Below are positions 1-6,100 of a stretch of 7,792 bases of DNA, piece by piece; the first letter of the stretch is position 1, and each line of letters begins with the position of its first letter. A model generated the notes under the pieces. It worked only from the letters and a program-made list of their open reading frames with translations, had not been told where the DNA came from and did not search any database. The stretch is from JAADHY01 sp964428935. GTDB taxonomy: Bacteria; Planctomycetota; Planctomycetia; Planctomycetales; Planctomycetaceae. The stretch lies in the NCBI GenBank assembly GCA_964428935.1, contig CAYSAG010000248.1, positions 1-7,792 of the forward strand, given 5' to 3'. Both the position numbers and the translations under genes were made by a program.

Positions 1-2973
1 GGTGATCCCCCAGAAATGTCCCGTGCCGCCGACACCGATGGTCCAGTCGTCGTCTCGTGTGAGGGTCGGCAGCTTGGTGCCGGCTGCTTCGTCGTAGCCG
101 GTGTTGAGCACGCCGACCACTTGCACGTCCTCGGCCGGGAACGTCTGTGCCCACCCGGCTTGGACCACTTCACGAACTCTGTACGTCCCCGGCTCCAGGC
201 CGACGAACTCGTAGGTCCCCGCTTCGTCCTCGGGCGTGTTCGGGTCGTCTGCTCGGGTCACAGTCTGCGGCTCGCCGGCGTCGAGCTGGCCGTTGTTGTT
301 GAGATCGAGGTAGACAGTCCATCCGGCCAACCCCGGCTCGCCGTCATCCCGCACCCCGTCACCGTCCAGGTCGTTCCATTTGATGCCGCGCATTGCGGTT
401 CTAACGACCTGGATCGTTACCGTTGCCTCGTCCCGAAGCCGCCCGTCACTGGCCGCATAAGCAAAGGTATCAGTCCCTTCGAAGCCTGCGTCTGGGGTGT
501 AGGTAAAACTCCCATCCTCATTCAGCGTGAGCGTACCGTTGGCCGGTGGCGTGACCAAAGCGGCTTCCAATACATCCCCGTCTGCATCGGCGTCGTTGCC
601 AAGTACACCTGGCGCCGGCACCTTCAGTACCGTGTCCACTGATGTCTCATATTGGTCGTCGTCGGCAACCGGCCGGTCATTGACTGGATTCACCGTCACC
701 GTCACGGTGCCGGTGTCCTCGCCGCCGTTCCCGTCGCTGACCGTGTACTGGAACGAGTCCTGGCCATTGAAGTCGGCGTTCGGGGTGTACCGAACCGTCC
801 CGTCCGCGTTGATCACCGCATGGCCATTGGCCGGCTGAGTCACGCTCGTGATGTTCAACGGGTCGCCATCCGCGTCCACGTCGTTGGCCAGGACATCGAT
901 GTCGACCGGTGCCTCTTCATTGGTCACAGCAAGATCGTCCTCGGCCACTGGCGGAGCGTTGACCGGGTTGACCATCACCATGACCATTGCAGTATCCTGG
1001 CCCCCCTTTCCGTCGCTGACCGTGTACTGGAAGGTGTCCTGACCGTTGAAGTCGGCGGCCGGCATGTAGCGAACTGTCCCGTCCACGTTGATGACCGCTT
1101 GACCATATGCTGGCTGGGTCACCCTCGTGATATTCAGTACATCTCCATCCACGTCCACGTCGTTCGCTAGCACATCGATATCGATCGCCGTGTTCTCATC
1201 GGTCGCCCAAACATCGTCCTGCGCCACCGGTGGATCATTGACCGGATTGACTGTCACCGTCACCGTGGCCGCGTCCTCACCGCCGTTGCCATCGCTGACT
1301 GTGTACTGGAACTGGTCCTGGCCGTTAAAGTCCGTATTGGGTGTGTAGCGGATCGTTCCGTCCGGATTGACGGCGGCTTGGCCGTGGGCCGGTTGCGTGA
1401 CGCTGGTGACCGTCAGCGGATCGCCGTCCGGGTCGGTGTCGTTGGGCAGCACGTCGATGTCCACGGGCGTGTCTTCGTCCGTGTTGGCCACGTCGTCAGC
1501 GGCATCGGGTGGATCATTGACCGGATTAACGGTGATCGAGGCGGTTTCAGTCGCCGTGCTAAACGGCGTGTTGCCGCCGTTGTCGGTGGTGTCCACCCCG
1601 CTGGTGCCGCTTGCCTTTCCGTCCGACTGGTCCCAGGCGCGGAACGTGATGCCGGGATCGACCGTTCCGTTCCAGTCGGCGTCTGGGACATATCGGATTC
1701 GAGCATTGCCGTCGAGCACCACCGCAGACGCGTCGCTGACGTTTCCGAAGGCGGTCCACGTTACGCCGTTGTCGGTTGAAAATTGCCAAGTTCCGTTGCT
1801 GTCATCCACACCGGTGACCGCAATTCCCTCCGGATCGTTGTCGGTATCGGTAATCCGATCGGGCGGCTCCGCGCTGCCGATGATGTCCGCCACCGCCGCG
1901 CCGGTGTTGGCCGCATCGGGGATGTCCTCGTCGATCGCCGGCAGGGTCATGTCGCCGCTTGGGTCCAGGACCGGTGCATGGTTCTCGATCTGCCAGTTCC
2001 CGAAATCCAGATCGGTCTGAACAGGTTGCTCCGCCGTCAAAGCAACAACATACTCGCCGCCAGACGGCGCGGTCTGCTGCCATCCCGGTTGCAGCACTTC
2101 GCGCACTGTGTAGCTTCCGAACGCCAGCCCGAGGAACTCATAGGTTCCCGTTTCGTCTTCCGGCGTCTGTGGGTCGTCCTCTTGCGTCAGCGTCCAACGC
2201 TCACCTTCACCGGCGTCCCACTGGCCGTTCCCGTTGGCGTCCTCCCAATCCAGTTGCCCGTCGCCGTCGTCGTCCAGAAACATCGTCCAATCCGCCAACC
2301 CCGGCTCGCCGGCATCCCGCTCGCCGTCGCGGTCCAGGTCCTGCCACTTCGTTCCTCGGATGCCCCCTCCCACGTAAATAACGCCATTTACTAGAGTCGT
2401 GCTACTCGCAGGCAACGGCGGAAAACTGCTATCACCGTTCAGCGTGTTCTCGACCCTCAACTCCCACGCACCAGCCTGAAAATCCGTTGCGTCGATGACG
2501 ACTGTCGCCAGCAGCCCGTCCGCGCTCACCGTCTCGCTCTGCGTCGTCGTGCTGCGAACTTCTACCATTGGGGCTTTGTCGTTGTCTGGATACGCCCCAT
2601 CGAGATCCACGGTACCTGTGTTGTTCACTTCAAATATTGTCCCACTGATGATGTCGAGCTCTCGAACCTTCGGGCCGTCTATTTGCCCGTCGCCGACCTG
2701 TATGTTCAAGTTGACTCCTTCTATGTTCGCACCACCCCGCACGTACAGCTCTATTTCCTGGTTGTCTGCCCCGGGCACAAGCCAATGCTCGCCTACCTCA
2801 AGAATAACCGTGCCCGAGCCGTTTGAGCTAAGGAGTGTTCGTTCCTCAAGGACTTCTGCAGCCGTACGCCGCTGACCAGCGGACGCCCAAGGCTTTTTCG
2901 ACCCTCTCCACTTCACATGCGTCCCCGACCACGTTCCAACAACTCTCTTGATCCATCCATTAAGCTTCATCAT
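1..2973 (-). CDS. Giant modular surface protein with LEPR-XLL-like leader, cohesin-like domain and cadherin-like repeats (3' partial)
   Basis: An uninterrupted frame of 991 codons starts at ATG 2973 and runs off the left edge without a stop. The start is bounded by an in-frame TGA at 2995-2997 and has GGAG 8 nt upstream; a second ATG follows directly at 2970. Residues 1-49 form a basic, Trp-containing leader ending in LEERTLLS, which resembles the planctomycete LEPR-XLL motif. Then come a cohesin-like sandwich (52-203), an SdrD-B-like domain (204-327), a ~150-residue cadherin-like module (331-482), three 93-residue repeats (483-761), a divergent fourth copy (762-857), a second SdrD-B-like domain (861-945) and the start of another module (950-991). 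No cysteine is present in the visible part. Acidic DxDGD-type loops suggest calcium binding. It is probably a surface or secreted structural or adhesive protein; no enzyme domain is visible. The missing C-terminus may carry further repeats or an anchor. Confidence 0.93.
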   Translation of the reverse strand, partial: MMKLNGWIKRVVGTWSGTHVKWRGSKKPWASAGQRRTAAEVLEERTLLSSNGSGTVILEVGEHWLVPGADNQEIELYVRGGANIEGVNLNIQVGDGQIDGPKVRELDIISGTIFEVNNTGTVDLDGAYPDNDKAPMVEVRSTTTQSETVSADGLLATVVIDATDFQAGAWELRVENTLNGDSSFPPLPASSTTLVNGVIYVGGGIRGTKWQDLDRDGERDAGEPGLADWTMFLDDDGDGQLDWEDANGNGQWDAGEGERWTLTQEDDPQTPEDETGTYEFLGLAFGSYTVREVLQPGWQQTAPSGGEYVVALTAEQPVQTDLDFGNWQIENHAPVLDPSGDMTLPAIDEDIPDAANTGAAVADIIGSAEPPDRITDTDNDPEGIAVTGVDDSNGTWQFSTDNGVTWTAFGNVSDASAVVLDGNARIRYVPDADWNGTVDPGITFRAWDQSDGKASGTSGVDTTDNGGNTPFSTATETASITVNPVNDPPDAADDVANTDEDTPVDIDVLPNDTDPDGDPLTVTSVTQPAHGQAAVNPDGTIRYTPNTDFNGQDQFQYTVSDGNGGEDAATVTVTVNPVNDPPVAQDDVWATDENTAIDIDVLANDVDVDGDVLNITRVTQPAYGQAVINVDGTVRYMPAADFNGQDTFQYTVSDGKGGQDTAMVMVMVNPVNAPPVAEDDLAVTNEEAPVDIDVLANDVDADGDPLNITSVTQPANGHAVINADGTVRYTPNADFNGQDSFQYTVSDGNGGEDTGTVTVTVNPVNDRPVADDDQYETSVDTVLKVPAPGVLGNDADADGDVLEAALVTPPANGTLTLNEDGSFTYTPDAGFEGTDTFAYAASDGRLRDEATVTIQVVRTAMRGIKWNDLDGDGVRDDGEPGLAGWTVYLDLNNNGQLDAGEPQTVTRADDPNTPEDEAGTYEFVGLEPGTYRVREVVQAGWAQTFPAEDVQVVGVLNTGYDEAAGTKLPTLTRDDDWTIGVGGTGHFWGIT
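139..393 (-). other. SdrD-B-like domain 2 of the second gene (residues 861-945)
   Basis: It opens with MRGIKWNDLDGDGVRDDGEPG and continues with VYLDLNNNGQLDAGEP, GTYEFVGLEPGTYRVREV and GWAQTFP. It shares a 'DDPxTPEDExGTYEF' insertion with domain 1 of the same protein; the SdrD-B-like domain of the neighbouring gene lacks it. The two copies here are therefore each other's closest relatives. Residues 950-991 beyond it start a further module (including DDDWTIGVGGTG) that is cut by the window edge. Confidence 0.85.
403..690 (-). repeat. Fourth, divergent cadherin-like repeat (residues 762-857)
   Basis: This 96-residue unit follows the three uniform repeats and begins with the same NPVND junction. 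It diverges inside: VPAPGVLGNDADADGD, TPPANGTLTLNEDGSFTYTPDAGFEGTDTFAYAASDG. It fits the common bacterial 'GVLxNDxDxDGDxL' cadherin-like repeat better than its neighbours do, so it has either a separate origin or an older divergence. Confidence 0.85.
691..1527 (-). repeat. Three tandem 279-bp cadherin-like repeats
   Basis: Three units of exactly 93 codons lie head to tail at 1249-1527, 970-1248 and 691-969 (residues 483-575, 576-668, 669-761). Each starts NPVN and contains DIDVL.ND, D.DGD, VTQPA.G, DGT.RY.P, DFNGQD.FQYTVSDG and a closing VTVTV-like strand. Units 2 and 3 agree at 68 of 93 residues by hand count. The DNA is also clearly similar, for example GTCGCTGACCGTGTACTGG (plus strand) in units 2 and 3. 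These are VCBS/cadherin-like Ig folds with probable calcium loops, expected to form a stalk. Confidence 0.92.
1528..1983 (-). other. Long cadherin-like module (second gene, residues 331-482)
   Basis: This ~150-residue module starts with NHAPVLDPSG and contains IDEDIPDAANTG, DTDNDPEGIAVTGVD, WQFSTDNGVTW, IRYVPDADWNG and FRAWDQSDG. It ends in the ITVNPVND junction that also separates the following shorter repeats. Modules of this type recur in giant bacterial adhesins. It is a distinct subtype, not a copy of the 93-residue repeats that follow. Confidence 0.75.
1993..2364 (-). other. SdrD-B-like domain 1 of the second gene (residues 204-327)
   Basis: The domain opens with IRGTKWQDLDRDGERDAGEPG, the typical 'G-x-x-W-x-D-x-D-x-D-G-x-x-D-x-G-E-P-G' start of SdrD B-like repeats. 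It continues with acidic loops (DDDGDGQLD, DANGNGQWDAGE) and closes with GTYEFLGL, YTVREVLQPGW and LDFGNW. Such domains form calcium-stabilised beta-sandwich rods on bacterial surfaces. An extra acidic loop at residues 233-258 makes this copy longer than the second one at residues 861-945. Confidence 0.85.
2365..2820 (-). other. Cohesin-like beta-sandwich (second gene, residues 52-203)
   Basis: The region has the order of cues expected for a cohesin-type sandwich. A segment of alternating hydrophobic residues (IELYVRGG) is followed by GVNLNIQVGDG, then GTIFEVNNTG, then SADGLLATVVID, which matches the cohesin 'ADGxLATLxF' strand, and finally VNGVIYV, like the closing 'NGxVxV' strand. Related domains sit directly after the LEPR-XLL leader in other planctomycete proteins as I recall them. 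The match was made by eye; a generic Ig-like sandwich is the alternative. Confidence 0.5.
2827..2850 (-). other. LEPR-XLL-like N-terminal motif
   Basis: Residues 42-49 read LEERTLLS, after a leader rich in Lys, Arg and Trp (GWIKRVV, KWRGSKKPW, GQRR). Many large extracellular proteins of planctomycetes carry a motif of the form LExRxLLS at this distance from the start, and it is thought to belong to a lineage-specific leader. Position 3 is Glu here instead of Pro. No ordinary hydrophobic Sec signal core is visible, which is also typical of these leaders. Confidence 0.8.
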
Positions 2974-3127
2974 CTTGCAATCTCCACAGAAGCTTCACCG
3001 GTAACCGCGGGTCGCCGAACAACACTGCTCACTTCACAAGAACAGCAGAACCGCCTTTTTCGCATTCCGTCACAATCGCCTCTGCAACCGCGAAACGCTT
3101 TGGCCGCTGGACACAGCTCTGCCAGAG
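2974..3127 (-). other. Intergenic gap between the two large genes
   Basis: There are 154 bp between the TAG of the upstream gene and the ATG of the downstream gene. I see no convincing -35/-10 pair, no strong hairpin with a T-run, and no small ORF with its own ribosome binding site. The gap allows either co-transcription or a separate promoter; the sequence does not decide. An 8-bp direct repeat, AAGCTTCA on the plus strand (2962-2969 and 2990-2997), flanks the start and is probably chance. Confidence 0.7.
2982..2985 (-). promoter_or_regulatory. Ribosome binding site of the second gene
   Basis: GGAG (minus strand) lies 8 nt before ATG 2973. This supports that start over the adjacent in-frame ATG at 2970, although the two would differ by only one residue. 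Confidence 0.6.
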
Positions 3128-6100
3128 CTACACCTCAAGGGCCCGTTTCACGAAAGCGTCGGCGAGCAACCCCAAAGGAAAGCCGAGTTGCAAATCCTCC
3201 GGCGATTCCTCTCCGCCCTTCCCAGCCGACGGTGCATGCTCATCGAGCCGCCTCTCCAACCCACGAGGCGGCCTGCCGAGCGAAACGGCATCGTCAACGG
3301 GCGCGCTGGTCGACAGCGCTTCCCTGGGCAGATAGCCCTCCGTCACTCCAGCCAGTTGCGTCAAAGCCTCACGCTGTCCGAAAAATGACTCGGCGTTCCG
3401 CGATGCCACTCCCCCAAGCGCCTCCAGAGATCCAACCCCACGATCCGCGACAGACCAACCGCTGTGTGCAACAGCTCCCTTGACAGGCCTTTGACGGGGC
3501 TCCGTCGGGGCGATAATCAACTCCAAATCCGTCAGGAAATACGTTTTATTCTTCCTCGCAATGATCTGGTCCGTAGCGTCCACTTTTCTATCCCGGTTGA
3601 AGTCGTAGTCATCGTCGATTGGGGCCGGGTCCAGAAAATAGTGCGGGTTATGGCGAGCAGCAATCTCATCGCTTGCGTCAACGATCGTATTCTCAGCCCG
3701 ATCGCCGGTGTCCCCAATCGCGTTCCCAAAATAGAACACGTCTGGAGACCGTAGGCCGGTTTCCGGCGTTGCAAGAACCGTAACCTGGAGCCACTCTCTG
3801 GCAATTGCGCCGGGCTCCGGGTCCTCCGTTCGCCAGTTATTGTCCGCCCAAATAATTACAACACGGTCCGCACCGTTCAATCCTTCGCCTGCCCGCACTG
3901 TGATGCTCTTGGGTTGCGGTGCAGGCTCCCACGAGCGCACATCGCCACTGTTCCCAACTCGGAACACAAAGTCGTCCGCCGTGGGCTTGCCAGCCAGTCC
4001 GATAATGTCGACCATGATTCCGTTGATTCCCTTACTGTAGTTCGTGTAGTTCTCGTAGGTCGCCTTCTGGCCGGGCAAAAGCGGCTTCTTATCGTGCGCA
4101 ATAGCGAGGTCGTCCAGTGGACTCGCCTCAGCCGTCCAACCATCCCATTGTGAGTTGTTGTAAAAAACATACCTTCCAACAACCTCGGCGGGCTGCAAAC
4201 CGTTGTCGGCCGTCAGCTTGTAATCTTCCACTTCTCCGTCCGGGGCCTCGCCGGTGGGCGCCAGGTTCCCCGAGGTGCTGATCCGAAAACGGGCGAAGGT
4301 GTCGCCGTCCGCTGGCCACGACGGAACGAAAAACGTCAGTCGGTTTTCTCCGTTTTGCACCTCAACGCTGTCAAAGATCTGTTCGCCCGCGTCGTTCCAG
4401 TCGCCGTCACCGTTGAAGTCGATCCAAGCATCGAGCTTCGCTCCGTTCGGAGCGTTTTGCACATCCACGATCGCTATGGCCTGCTGCCCAACGCCAAGGT
4501 TTTCGAAAGTGACGCCGTCCTCGTCATCAACACCGTTGGCGTCGTCTCGGTCACCCCCCAGGGAAGGCGCCCCGTCAAGCTCCTCATCACGCCCTGTGCC
4601 GAGAATCGGCCCGGCGTTAAGGTGTCGGGCACCATTGTCCTCTCTCAGCGTCCCATAGGCAGCCGGGGCGTCGCCAAAGTCGGCCGCTCGCGTGACCCCA
4701 AAGTTAGCAGAGGCGTGTAAGTTCTCGTTCGTTAGCGTTAGCGTGTAACTCCCGCCACCCGGAGCGCTCTCCATCCAACCAAAGGGCAGAAGTTCACGGA
4801 CGACATAGGTGCCAAGCGGCAGGTCGTCGAAGGAAAACCGCCCCAACTCCCCGCTCACGGCTGTAGGCTCTCCCTCGTCCCTGACGCCGTCGCCGTCCTG
4901 ATCCAAGAAGACGGAGATACCTGCCTTACCTGTTTCGCCGGGCCCCCAGATCCCGTCGGCATTTGAGTCCTCCCAAACCGCTCCAACAATGGACCCCAGC
5001 GGCTCACGCACAGTGATCAGCAGATCTGGTGTCTCCGTTCGGTGGCCAGCCCGGTCAGTGGCGACGGCCCAAACTGTAATCGCCTTGCCAGCCTCGGCCT
5101 CGCCAATCGCAATGGTTTTTTCGAACACTTTCCCTTCCGGGTCCCACGCCAGTTCGTTCGTCTCGGACGCGACGGTCCAAAATAGCGCAGTTCCTTGCAA
5201 CTCAGACTCATCGGTCGCCCGGACCGATACCCTGATGGACTCGCTGGGACTCTGGCCTGCAGGATCTAGCTGCACACTGACCAGCGGAGCCACGTCGTCG
5301 ATCCACCCTTTGTCCGGATCACTGTATCCGCTTTCCCCGCCGCCGCTTGCGTCGCTAGCAGCAGTCACCCAGTAGAAGTACTCGACTTCCGGCTCAACAG
5401 CAGTGTCCACGAACGTCGTCTCCGCGATCCATCCGCTAACCGGCACCTTTTCCCCACCAAGGCTTCTGGCCCGGTACACGCGGTAGTAGCGAGCGTTCGC
5501 CGACTCGGCCCACTTCACCTGGACTGAGTCGCGCAGGCCGTCAGTGGCCTCAACGTTTGACGGCGGCGCGGGCGGCGGCGCGGGTGCACAGTAACCTTGG
5601 TTCCCCTGCGAAAACTCACTTTCCCGCCCTCCCGTCTTTGTAGCGGCCGCGGTTACCCAATAGGTATACCTCACATTCGGCTCTGCGCTGGTATCGGAAA
5701 AATGCGAAGAGGACACCCAGTCCCCCAGCGCGACAACAGGACCGCCGTCGCTCCTTTTCCGGTAAACTCTGTATGCGACCGCTGAGGGCACTGTTTCCCA
5801 AGAGACCTCAACTACGCCACGAAGTCCGTCTGTCGCCGATACATTTCTTGGCGCCGGAAGCCTTGCCCCAATTCCCCGCAGCTCGGGTGTGTCCCCAGCT
5901 CGTGCAATCCAAACTCCGTCGAGATCCCACCCCAGCTGCTGGTACAGCCTCTCGCCGCCCATATCGCTGGAGGGCACACCGACGACCTCTTCTACAGGCC
6001 CCTGTCCCCTCCCTACCGCACGCCCCGGCCCAGTGCTGGTGCTCCAAACCGACCGATGTATCCCCTTGCCACCGTTCTCACCAACCACACCGCCAGCGGG

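Noticed and set aside
691..1527. Regular repeats as a CRISPR or other noncoding array
   Set aside because: The 279-bp period is an exact number of codons in an open frame and encodes a recognisable cadherin-like fold.
1367..2020. Plus-strand ORF of 217 codons, and other plus-strand ORFs such as 16-642, 652-1170 and 6335-6691
   Set aside because: They lie antisense to continuous minus-strand frames with clear domains. Their products are low-complexity Ser/Thr/Val or Arg/Pro strings without recognisable motifs, as expected opposite Asp- and Gly-rich coding sequence.
2962..2997. Direct repeat AAGCTTCA around the start codon of the second gene as an operator
   Set aside because: The repeat is only 8 bp, one copy lies in coding sequence, there is no symmetry typical of an operator, and chance explains it.
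3095..3127. Possible terminator hairpin just after the stop of the first gene (GCTG/CAGC, CTCTG/CAGAG)
   Set aside because: The stems are only 4-5 bp, one has a single-base loop, and no T-run follows on the minus strand.
2973..3130. The two genes as one gene split by a stop codon or frameshift
   Set aside because: The first ends in the usual C-terminal dockerin-type cassette plus a tail. The second has its own ribosome binding site, basic leader and LEPR-XLL-like motif, so both ends look natural.
2917..3483. Plus-strand ORF of 188 codons across the gap between the two genes
   Set aside because: It overlaps the ends of both minus-strand genes, has Arg/Pro/Ser-rich low-complexity composition and shows no domain.
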